The position numbers were made by a program, and so were the translations under genes. DNA of 64,000 bases from Acidobacteriota bacterium (GTDB taxonomy: Bacteria > Acidobacteriota > Vicinamibacteria > Marinacidobacterales > Marinacidobacteraceae): assembly GCA_009835985.1 (NCBI GenBank), contig VXWI01000010.1, positions 1 through 64,000 on the forward strand. The letters run 5' to 3'. Each line of letters opens with the position of its first letter. Position 1 is the first letter of the stretch. The notes beneath the pieces are model-generated. The model did no database searches. It was not told the DNA's origin and worked only from the letters and a program-made list of their open reading frames with translations. Shown in pieces: positions 7,825-15,189 of the stretch.

Positions 7825-9764
7825 ACTCCAGGGCGCCGGAGGAACCGGGGCGGCCCGGACGGTTCCGCCGGCCGTCGCGGCTGGCGCTCCGGCTGACCGC
7901 CGCGAGCCTGCTGGTCGCGCTCGCCGCGCTCTTTGCGGTGCTCGCCACCACCGCTCAGGTCGTCAGGGAAAGCGCCGTCGCCTCCGCCTTTGCGGATCTG
8001 GACGGAGTCGTGGAGGTGGGACTCGCGAATGCGCCGACGGAAACGTCCGCGGCGCCGCTGCGGGACTGGGCCATGGCGCTCGCCTCTTTTGAAGGGGGCG
8101 GCGAGGAGGGCGCCACCCCGACACGGCGCGAGCGCCGGGTGACGCTCATCGCGAGCGACGGCACCGTACTCGCGGACTCCCACGAGGAAGCGCCAGCGAT
8201 GGACAACCACCGGGACCGTCCCGAGGTCATCGCGGCCTTCGCCACCGGCTACGGCCGCTCGCAGCGGTTCAGCGACACCCGCGGCGAGGATCTCACCTAC
8301 GTGGCGGTCAGGCTCCCGTGGCGGAACGACACGGTGCTGCGGCTATCGGAGCCGGTCGTTCGACTCGAGGAAACGGTGCGGGCGATCCTGACTCCCGTGA
8401 TCGTCGTGACGGCGCTCGCCTTCATCGTCGCGGCAGTGCTTTCGCTTTGGTATGCCGCCCGCTTCGGCGAGCGGATCGCGCGGCTCGTCCGATTCTCGGA
8501 GCGGGTCGCGCGGGGAGATTTCACTCCGGAGACGTCGCCCCTGCGGATGGACGAACTCGACCAGCTTCTCGCGTCGCTGAACCGGACCGCACTGGAGTTG
8601 CAGCGCAGCTTCGAGTCCCTGACCGCCGAGAAGAACCAGGGCGCCACCATCCTCTCCAGCGTCGCCGAGGGCGTCGCGGTCGTCGACGAGGACCTGCGCA
8701 TCCAGTATGTGAACGGCGCGTTCCGCGAGGTGCTTTCCCTTCCGGGCGAGTCGTGGCGCGACTATCGGGGGCGGCACGTCCGGAACGTCCTGGAAAAGAA
8801 GCGCCTTCTCAAGATGGTGCGGGCAGCGATGCAAGGCACGTCCGATGAACGCGAGATCTCGCTCAATGACCGGGAGGTGCTGGTCCGTGCCGCTCCGATC
8901 CGCCCGATCGCACCCGAGCGACCCCTGGCCGCGCCCGCCTCGGGGAACGGCGCTCAAACGCCCGGGCCGTCGGGCGCGGTGCTGGTTCTCATGGACGTGA
9001 CCCAACTCCACGCGCTGGAGCGGGTGCGGCGCGACTTCGTGGCCAACCTGTCCCACGAGATGAAAACGCCGTTGACCGCGATCCGCGGCTTCTCGGAGAC
9101 GCTCCTCGACGGCAACCTGGAAGGGCCCCCGGAGCAGCGGCGTTTTCTCGGGATCATCCGCCAGCACGCGATTCGGCTGTCCCACCTGACGGACGACCTG
9201 ATGCGGCTCGCCCGAATCGAGGCGGGCAAGCTGGAGGCCGAGCCGGTTCCGGTCGACGTCCAGGCCGTCGTCGAGTCCGTGCTTGAGTCGGCGCGTCCGA
9301 AGGCGGGCGAACGCAGCCTGGCGGCCCCGGTACCTGACGGCGGCCGCGCCGTCGAGACCGATCCCACGCTGCTCACGGAGATACTCGAGAACCTCGTGGA
9401 CAACGCGATCCGGTACTCGGCCATCGACGGGCGGATCGCGGTCGGGACAACATTCGGCGACGCGGAGGTGCGCGTCTCCGTCAGCGACAACGGTGTGGGC
9501 ATTCCGAAGGCGCATCTGGGCCGCATCTTCGAACGGTTCTACCGGGTGGACCCGGCCCGTTCCCGGGAAGTCGGTGGGACCGGGCTCGGGTTGGCGATCG
9601 CCAAGCACACCGTGGAGGTCCTCGGGGGGCGCATCGAGGTGGAGAGCGCCCCGAAGCGGGGCTCGACGTTCACCGTGGTCCTTCCGGCGCCCCAGCCGGA
9701 CGCTCCGGTCGCCGAGATCAGCGCCTCCGGTGACGCGGTCCTCGATCACGCGTCCCCGGCGTAG
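7821..9764 (+). CDS. PhoR-like sensor histidine kinase (HAMP, PAS, HisKA, HATPase)
   Basis: 647 residues from a TTG that overlaps the regulator stop (TTGA). Transmembrane helix 1 lies at about residues 24-45, followed by an extracytoplasmic sensor region of about 140 residues. Helix 2 at about 184-210 leads into HAMP. A PAS domain (TILSSVAEGVAVVDEDLRIQ) follows. The HisKA box is NLSHEMKTPLTAIRGF, with phospho-accepting His412. The ATPase domain has N box ENLVDNAIRYS, G1 DNGVGIP and G2 GTGLGLAIAKH. The order TM-sensor-TM-HAMP-PAS-kinase is that of Gram-positive-type PhoR. The signal is unknown; phosphate limitation is an inference from family and neighbours. The 3' end overlaps the convergent RNase R gene by 47 bases. 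Confidence 0.9.
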   Translation: MNSRAPEEPGRPGRFRRPSRLALRLTAASLLVALAALFAVLATTAQVVRESAVASAFADLDGVVEVGLANAPTETSAAPLRDWAMALASFEGGGEEGATPTRRERRVTLIASDGTVLADSHEEAPAMDNHRDRPEVIAAFATGYGRSQRFSDTRGEDLTYVAVRLPWRNDTVLRLSEPVVRLEETVRAILTPVIVVTALAFIVAAVLSLWYAARFGERIARLVRFSERVARGDFTPETSPLRMDELDQLLASLNRTALELQRSFESLTAEKNQGATILSSVAEGVAVVDEDLRIQYVNGAFREVLSLPGESWRDYRGRHVRNVLEKKRLLKMVRAAMQGTSDEREISLNDREVLVRAAPIRPIAPERPLAAPASGNGAQTPGPSGAVLVLMDVTQLHALERVRRDFVANLSHEMKTPLTAIRGFSETLLDGNLEGPPEQRRFLGIIRQHAIRLSHLTDDLMRLARIEAGKLEAEPVPVDVQAVVESVLESARPKAGERSLAAPVPDGGRAVETDPTLLTEILENLVDNAIRYSAIDGRIAVGTTFGDAEVRVSVSDNGVGIPKAHLGRIFERFYRVDPARSREVGGTGLGLAIAKHTVEVLGGRIEVESAPKRGSTFTVVLPAPQPDAPVAEISASGDAVLDHASPA

Positions 9765-11727
9765 CGGCGCGGGTCGGTTCCGCGAGCAGTCCGAACTCGA
9801 GGTCGCCCCGCAGTGGATCCACCCGGACAAGCTGGGCTTCGAGCGCGTCGCCGAGCCGGAAGCTCCGGCCGGTCGCCGGACAGTGGAGCGAATGGTCGTG
9901 GCGGCGGAAGCGGAAGCGTCCCCCCGTGAGCAAGGCCACGGGCACCGTCCCGCGGGCGGGAATCTCGTCGAGTTCGATGGCCAGACCGAAACGGCCCGTC
10001 TCGGAAATCCGCGCGGAGAAACCGTCGCCGAGCCGGCAGGCGAGCAGCCGCGCGATGCGCCGTTCGACCAGGGTCCGTTCCGCCGCCTCGGCATTCCGCT
10101 CGGTCTCGGAACACGCCGCGGCGAGCCCCGGCAGCGTCTGGGGATCCGGGCGCCGGGACGACCCGCCCTCCGCCGCGGCGAGCGCACGATGGGCGACGAG
10201 GTCCGGGTAGCGCCGGATCGGCGAGGTGAAGTGCGTGTAGTCCGGTAGCGCGAGCGCGAAGTGTCCCCGCGCGCGGGGCGAATACACCGCCTTCTGCATG
10301 GCGCGGAGCAGCTTACGGCGCAGGAAGGGCGCCTCGGGCCGGGCTTCGATGCGGGCCAGCAGCCGGGCGCAGTGGACCGGACGGAGCGGCTCCTGGGGAA
10401 CGCGGAGCCGTTCGCCGAAGCCGGAGAGCAGGTCCTCGAAGGAATCAACCCGGGTTTCGGCGGGGGCCTCGTGAACCCGGTGGAGCGCCGGAGTGCCGGT
10501 GCCTCGCAGCCGTTCGGCGACCGCCTGGTTGGCGAGCAGCATGAAGTCCTCGACGAGCCGGTGGGCCTCGTTTCTTTCGCCGTAGCGGGCGTCGAGCAGG
10601 TTCCCGTCGGCATCGGCGGTCACCACGGGCTCCGGCAGATCGAGGTCCATCGCTCCCCGCTCGGCGCGCGCCCTGGCGAGAAGCGCGGCGGCCCGTCCCA
10701 TGGTCCGGACGGCCGTGCCGATCGGTCCGGAGTCGATACCGGCGAGGAGACGCGCACCGTCCTCATAGGACAGCCGGGCCGCGCTCCGGATCACGCCGCG
10801 GAAGAAGCGGGTCTCCTGCAACCGCCCGTCCGGGCCGATCCGGAGGCGCACCGACCGGACCAACCGGTCCACGTCCGGGAAGAGCGAGCAGATGCCCGAG
10901 GACAACGCTTCGGGCAGCATCGGCACGGCGCGCTCGGGGAAGTAGGCCGAAGTTCCGCGCAGGGCCGCCTCCTCGTCGACCGGACTGCCCGGCGGGACGT
11001 AGTGGCTGACGTCGGCGATGTGAACTCCGATCTCGAAGCCTCCGTCCGGCAGCTCGGCCGCCTCGATTGCGTCGTCGTGGTCGCGGGCGTCCTCGGGATC
11101 CATCGTCAGAACCAGCCGGCCGCGGAGATTCTCGCGGGCCCCGAGCTCGCCGGGGGCGACCGCGGCGGGCGCTGCCTCCGCCTGGGCGAGCGCCGCCGGC
11201 GGGAACTCATCGCGGATCGAGTACTTCGCAAGGACCGCAAGCAGTTCCGCCCGGGGCTCGTCGGCCGGGCCATAGACGGACGTCACCTCGCCGATGACGG
11301 GTTGCCCGGGGGCTGGATAGCGCCGGATGCGCACTTCGACGAGATCTCCCGGCAGCGCCCCGCCGGCCGGGATCAGGATCTCGCGCGCCCACTGCCGGTC
11401 CCAGACGGCGACGGTCCGTTCCGGTGTTACCAGGCCGACGACCGTGGAGGCGCCCCGCCTGACGACCCGGACGACGGTCCCCTCGAGCCGTCCGCGCCGT
11501 GTGCGGAACGACGGCTCGACGTCCACCAGATCGCCCGGGAGCGTCCCACCCAGCCGGCCGCGGGTGATGTGGATGTCCTCCGCGCCGTCCGACCCCTCCG
11601 GGATCACCCAGCCGTCCCCCTCCGGCCGACCCTCGAAACGTCCCTGCACCAGGCGCGGAGTGGAGCGTGGCCCGGAGACGCTTCGGGGCCGGCGGCGGCC
11701 TCGATCGCGCCGACCACTGCTGCCCAT
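9718..11727 (-). CDS. rnr: RNase R-type 3'-5' exoribonuclease (RNB family)
   Basis: 669 residues. It degrades structured RNA from the 3' end. The N-terminal basic stretch is followed by cold-shock-like OB domains (about residues 30-165). The RNB catalytic domain begins near residue 205, with the metal-binding motif MDPEDARDHDDA, then GVHIADVSHYV and YFPERAVPMLP. Later come HRLVEDFMLLANQAVAERL and the helix HFTSPIRRYPDLVAHRAL. A C-terminal S1-like domain (about 590-655) ends the protein. It is somewhat shorter than E. coli RNase R and lacks a long basic tail. Start: ATG at 11727, just before the promoter of tRNA-Leu on the other strand. Confidence 0.93.
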   Translation of the reverse strand: MGSSGRRDRGRRRPRSVSGPRSTPRLVQGRFEGRPEGDGWVIPEGSDGAEDIHITRGRLGGTLPGDLVDVEPSFRTRRGRLEGTVVRVVRRGASTVVGLVTPERTVAVWDRQWAREILIPAGGALPGDLVEVRIRRYPAPGQPVIGEVTSVYGPADEPRAELLAVLAKYSIRDEFPPAALAQAEAAPAAVAPGELGARENLRGRLVLTMDPEDARDHDDAIEAAELPDGGFEIGVHIADVSHYVPPGSPVDEEAALRGTSAYFPERAVPMLPEALSSGICSLFPDVDRLVRSVRLRIGPDGRLQETRFFRGVIRSAARLSYEDGARLLAGIDSGPIGTAVRTMGRAAALLARARAERGAMDLDLPEPVVTADADGNLLDARYGERNEAHRLVEDFMLLANQAVAERLRGTGTPALHRVHEAPAETRVDSFEDLLSGFGERLRVPQEPLRPVHCARLLARIEARPEAPFLRRKLLRAMQKAVYSPRARGHFALALPDYTHFTSPIRRYPDLVAHRALAAAEGGSSRRPDPQTLPGLAAACSETERNAEAAERTLVERRIARLLACRLGDGFSARISETGRFGLAIELDEIPARGTVPVALLTGGRFRFRRHDHSLHCPATGRSFRLGDALEAQLVRVDPLRGDLEFGLLAEPTRAATPGTRDRGPRHRRR

Positions 11728-11734
11728 CGACTGC

Positions 11735-11740
11735 TAGAAT
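11735..11740 (+). promoter_or_regulatory. -10-like TAGAAT for tRNA-Leu(CAG)
   Basis: TAGAAT ends 14 bases before the mature 5' end of the tRNA. The spacing fits transcription starting about seven bases upstream of the tRNA. The same bases also lie directly upstream of the divergent rnr ATG. Confidence 0.5.
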
Positions 11741-11754
11741 CGCCCGTCCCGCGG

Positions 11755-11838
11755 GCCGAAGTGGCGGAACGGCAGACGCGCTGCGTTCAGGGCGCAGTAC
11801 TCCTTGCGAGTGTCAGGGTTCAAATCCCTGCTTCGGCA
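11755..11838 (+). tRNA. tRNA-Leu (anticodon CAG)
   Basis: Class II tRNA of 84 nt. Acceptor arms GCCGAAG and CTTCGGC pair fully. The anticodon stem CTGCG/CGCAG holds the loop TTCAGGG, with anticodon CAG reading CUG. There is a long variable arm, and the T arm is CAGGG-TTCAAAT-CCCTG. The 3' CCA is not fully encoded (ACCG follows). A structured repeat begins ten bases downstream. Confidence 0.97.
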
Positions 11839-11847
11839 CCGCGCGCT

Positions 11848-12126
11848 GGTCGGCCGGCGGACGGGGCCACTGGACCGGGTCCGAAAAGATCACGAATCCT
11901 TGTAAACGCAAGGCCCCGTCCGCCGACCGACCGGCACTTCGTGCCCCGAATCGAAACTCGCCGCATTGGGTTGTACGGGTTTGAACCATAAGGCCCCGTT
12001 CACAAACGCAGGCGAGTTCCGATTCGCGCTGTCTTTTTTGTGAAAGGGGGCCCGCCCCCCTTTCACACTTTCCCCCCAGATTCCGCGAGATCGCGTACCG
12101 GCTTGGAACGCCGACCTCTGGTCGGC
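11848..12126 (-). repeat. Structured repeat element, intact copy (multi-stem, possible ncRNA)
   Basis: This stretch holds nested inverted repeats. In minus-strand order they are as follows. A 7-bp hairpin (12110-12126). Stem 1, an 11-bp hairpin (12040-12066). A spacer containing AAAAAA. Stem 2, arms 12011-12026 and 11947-11962, 16 bp, enclosing a small ACGGG/CCCGT hairpin. Stem 3, a 5-bp hairpin with a GAA loop (11933-11945). Stem 4, arms 11912-11932 and 11848-11868, 21 bp with one wobble. The same order recurs around 49.3/58.4 kb with different stem sequences but preserved pairing. No coding potential is evident. It could be a mobile palindromic repeat, a structured RNA or a recombination site. 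Confidence 0.8.
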
Positions 12127-12161
12127 ACGCAGGACGGCACCGCGCGGAGTGGCGTCCACCG

Positions 12162-12650
12162 CTACGAAAACACGTAGAGGAGCGTTCCGCCCGGGGCCCC
12201 CTCCAACAACAACACGATGCGTCCGGGTCCATCGCCGTAAGCCTGGCGGTAACGGTCACGGAGCGGGCTCAGGTCGAACTCGTAGTCCTGGGTCAGCCAC
12301 GCCTCGCAGGAGTCACCGTTCGCGTCGTGCGCGAGAGACAAGGGGAGCTGCACGGGATCCGATTCCCGAAACGACTCCGAAACGACCAGGGTGAACTCGT
12401 GGCGGGCGCAGCCCCCGGCATACGAAAGGTTGAGGCTCAGCGCGTCGCCGGCAATTGCGGCGCCATTCAGAACGAAAGAGTCCTGGCCATAGAGATGCGG
12501 CGCCTCCGAAACGACCACGGCGCCGGAACCGGGTCCCGCAGGGGGAACGTCATCCACCGAGATCGCGACGGGAGTACCCGGTCCGCCCGGGCCGCAGCCC
12601 GCCAAGGCAACGATTCCCAGAAGCCCGATTCGCGAGGGCAACGAATTCAC
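12162..12650 (-). CDS. Small predicted lipoprotein of unknown function
   Basis: 162 residues from the GTG at 12650. The N-terminus SRIGLLGIVALAGC is a lipoprotein signal with the lipidated Cys at position 19. The mature part is mostly beta-strand-like: DSFVLNGAAIAGDALSLNL, then YAGGCARHEFTLVVS, LSLAHDANGDSCEAWL and a C-terminal LLLEGAPGGTLLYV. The pair of cysteines in GGC and DSC could form a disulfide. Similar small lipoproteins with an SYxGGCxxHxF core occur in several phyla, without known function as far as I recall. The open frame runs upstream to 12797, but the extra 49 residues lack a signal and look like read-through. It sits alone between the two tRNA-Leu genes, on the opposite strand. 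Confidence 0.75.
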   Translation of the reverse strand: MNSLPSRIGLLGIVALAGCGPGGPGTPVAISVDDVPPAGPGSGAVVVSEAPHLYGQDSFVLNGAAIAGDALSLNLSYAGGCARHEFTLVVSESFRESDPVQLPLSLAHDANGDSCEAWLTQDYEFDLSPLRDRYRQAYGDGPGRIVLLLEGAPGGTLLYVFS

Positions 12651-12881
12651 TGGGCCGATACTCCACGAGGGCCGGACCTGGTCGGCGGGGATCTCCGTCC
12701 GCTCGGCGGCTGTTCCCGACGGCGATTCTACCGGCAGAGTGGCGTCCGGTCCTGCTCTGTTTCTCCGCGTCTCCCTCGCGCGCAGCGCGGCCTGCACCGC
12801 CCTCCTGACGCCGCACGGTGCCGGCCTGAGAACCGCCGCTCCCCTGCTAAGCTCCCGCCGCCAGGAGGCTACGGCGCCGCT

Positions 12882-12966
12882 GCGAAAGTGGCGGAACTGG
12901 CAGACGCGCTGGATTTAGGATCCAGTGGGGTAACCCGTGGGGGTTCGAGTCCCCCCTTTCGCACCA
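12882..12966 (+). tRNA. tRNA-Leu (anticodon TAG)
   Basis: Class II tRNA of 85 nt including an encoded CCA end. Acceptor GCGAAAG pairs with CTTTCGC. The anticodon stem CTGGA/TCCAG holds loop TTTAGGA, anticodon TAG. The long variable arm contains GGGG/CCC pairing, and the T arm is GGGGG-TTCGAGT-CCCCC. It lies 39 bases before trigger factor. Confidence 0.97.
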
Positions 12967-13005
12967 GCGCGCCCCTCCCCACCACCGAGTCTGAGCAGCG
13001 AGTTC

Positions 13006-14412
13006 GTGGACAACAGCACCCCTTCCGGATCCGAGAACGAACCCCCCGGCGCCGCGGCCGGCGGCCCTCCCCGTCCGCCGTTCCCTGAGAAGGATCGGAT
13101 CCCCGACCTGGCCTTCCGGCTTGACGAGGAGGGCCAGTCGCGGCGCGCGATCGAAGTCACGATTCCGGCTCCGGTGTTCGAGGAGGCGGTCCAGCAGGAA
13201 CTGCGGCGCATTCGCCAGAAGGCGCACCTGCGCGGGTTCCGCAAGGGCAAGGCTCCCAGGGAGCGGATCGAACTCCTGTACGGGAGCGACGCCATCGAAA
13301 AGGCCGTGAGCCGCCTGCTCGGGCGGGCGACCCGGCAAAGCCTTCACGAACTCGATGTCCAGCCGCTCGACGTTCCGAAGGCCACGCCGGAGGAGACCGC
13401 CCGGGGCCAACCACTCGTGGCGAAACTCCGCTTCAGCGTGTGGCCGGAGGTGGGAACGGTCGACTTCCAGGGGATCCGGGTCACCACCCGGGAGGTTTCG
13501 GTGACGGAGTCGGATATCGGCGAAACCCTGGAGCAACTGCGGATGGAGAAAGCCCAGCCGGGGCCGGTCGAGGGACGCGGCATTCAGGACGGCGATTTCG
13601 TCGTCGGCGATCTTCAGGAATCGAGCGCCATCGAACTGGCCGGAGCGGCGCCGCCGCAGGTCACGAAGGACGTTCCGCTGAAGGTGGGAAGCGAGGCCTA
13701 CCACCCGTCGCTCCACGAGGCGCTCCAGGGCGCCGGCGAAGGGGACACCGTGGTCGCGACCGCCAGTTTCGGCGAGGAATCCCCGGACCCGCAGCGCGCC
13801 GGCCGGTCGATCCGGGCCGCCTTCACGATCAAGCAGGCGCGAACCCCGATAATGCCGGCTCTCGACGACGCCTTCGCGCGCGAGCTGGGCGCGGACTCGC
13901 TGCTCGCCCTCCGCGGCGACATCCGGGACCGGCTGCGCCGGCGCGCCGATCAGAACGAACGCCGCGCGGTCACCGAGCAACTCGTGGACGCGCTCCGCGC
14001 CAGGAACCCGGTGGAGCCGCCCGAACCGCTCGTCGAGCGGGATCTCGACAATCGGGTGCGGATGTTGGCGAACAGCATGGTGCAGGGGGGGATGCCGGCC
14101 GAGCAGGTGCGCTCCGAGCTCGAAAAGCACCTGGACACGCTCCGCGCCGAGTGCGAGAAGACGGTGGCTTCCACGATCCTGGTGGACGCGCTGGCCGACC
14201 AGCAAGGCATCGAAACGACCGAGGAAGCGGTCGAGGCGCGGCTTGAAGCGGAGGCCTCCGCCGCCGGCAAGACACAGACGGCGCTCCGGGCCGCCATGGA
14301 GAAGGACGGCCGCCTCGAACGGATCCGCACCCAGCTCCGGCGGGACGCGGCCATCGACTTCCTGAGGGACCGGGCCGAGCTCACGCCGGCCCAGGACCAG
14401 GCGCCGCGGTGA
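13006..14412 (+). CDS. tig: Trigger factor (ribosome-associated chaperone and prolyl isomerase)
   Basis: 468 residues. It binds ribosomal protein L23 and shields nascent chains. An unusual Pro-rich N-terminal extension of about 30 residues precedes the ribosome-binding domain, whose signature FRKGKAPRE (GFRxGKxP) is near residue 80. The FKBP-like isomerase domain (about 170-255) and the long helical C-terminal domain follow. There is no ATG before the conserved domain; the GTG at 13006 is the first canonical start after the tRNA. The stop overlaps a GTG in front of clpP, but clpP probably starts later. Position next to clpP is the common bacterial order. Confidence 0.93.
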   Translation: MDNSTPSGSENEPPGAAAGGPPRPPFPEKDRIPDLAFRLDEEGQSRRAIEVTIPAPVFEEAVQQELRRIRQKAHLRGFRKGKAPRERIELLYGSDAIEKAVSRLLGRATRQSLHELDVQPLDVPKATPEETARGQPLVAKLRFSVWPEVGTVDFQGIRVTTREVSVTESDIGETLEQLRMEKAQPGPVEGRGIQDGDFVVGDLQESSAIELAGAAPPQVTKDVPLKVGSEAYHPSLHEALQGAGEGDTVVATASFGEESPDPQRAGRSIRAAFTIKQARTPIMPALDDAFARELGADSLLALRGDIRDRLRRRADQNERRAVTEQLVDALRARNPVEPPEPLVERDLDNRVRMLANSMVQGGMPAEQVRSELEKHLDTLRAECEKTVASTILVDALADQQGIETTEEAVEARLEAEASAAGKTQTALRAAMEKDGRLERIRTQLRRDAAIDFLRDRAELTPAQDQAPR

Positions 14413-14486
14413 CGGTTTCTGGCGGTACGACCTCGTATGCTCACGCGAGCCTCCAGGACCCAGCAAAACCACGAGGAACGAACACC

Positions 14487-15080
14487 GTGATCCGAGACCA
14501 GATCCTGATCCCGCACGTCATCGAGCAGACCGGACGCGGGGAACGCGCCTACGACATCTACTCCCGGCTGCTGAAGGACAACATCGTCTTCATCGGGCAG
14601 CCGATCAGCGACGAGCTCGCGAACACCGTGGTCGCCCAGCTCCTCTTCCTCGAGTCGGAAGACCCGGAGAAGGAAGTCTCCCTCTACATCAACTGCCCCG
14701 GGGGCTCCGTGACGGCGGGTCTCGCGATCTACGACACATTGCAGTTCATCCGGCCGGACGTGACCACGTACTGCCTCGGTCAGGCATCCAGCATGGGGGC
14801 CATCCTGCTCGCCGCCGGGGCGCGCGGCAAGCGGTTTGCGCTCCCGAACGCCACCGTGATGATCCACCAGCCGCTCGGCGGCGCCCGCGGCCAGGCGACC
14901 GACATTCAGATCCAGGCAAACGAGATCATGCGGATCCGCGCGCGACTCACCGGGATCCTCGCCCATCACACCGGGCGCTCGTCGAAGGAGATCGGCCGCG
15001 ACATCGAGCGGGACCACTACATGACCGCCGAGGAGGCCAAGGCCTACGGGGTGGTGGACTCCGTCATCGAGCACCGCTGA
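14487..15080 (+). CDS. clpP: ATP-dependent Clp protease proteolytic subunit
   Basis: 197 residues, the normal ClpP length, from the GTG at 14487, which follows AGGA (14474-14477) by nine bases. It forms the double heptamer that degrades substrates unfolded by ClpX. The N-terminus [22 protein letters not shown] is typical. Catalytic Ser is in GQASSMGA, His in MIHQP and Asp in the following helix region. An in-frame GTG at 14409 overlaps the tig stop and would add 26 non-conserved residues; I reject it. Unusually, clpX is not next but lies 6.6 kb downstream. Confidence 0.96.
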   Translation: MIRDQILIPHVIEQTGRGERAYDIYSRLLKDNIVFIGQPISDELANTVVAQLLFLESEDPEKEVSLYINCPGGSVTAGLAIYDTLQFIRPDVTTYCLGQASSMGAILLAAGARGKRFALPNATVMIHQPLGGARGQATDIQIQANEIMRIRARLTGILAHHTGRSSKEIGRDIERDHYMTAEEAKAYGVVDSVIEHR

Positions 15081-15189
15081 CGGAGGCGCCGGGGGCCGCC
15101 GGGCCACTTGATTCCGGCTCCCGAAAAAGGCAAACTGACCCGTCACCCGAGCGCGATTTCTGCGTCCGGATTCCATCTCTGGATACGGC

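Noticed and set aside
11975-11999. T-arm-like GGTTCAAACCC on the minus strand within the intact repeat
   Set aside because: There is no acceptor stem, D arm or anticodon arm around it. It is the loop region of the nested hairpin in stem 2.
14409-14486. Earlier GTG start for clpP overlapping the tig stop
   Set aside because: It adds 26 residues not found in ClpP. The GTG at 14487 has a ribosome binding site and gives the normal length.
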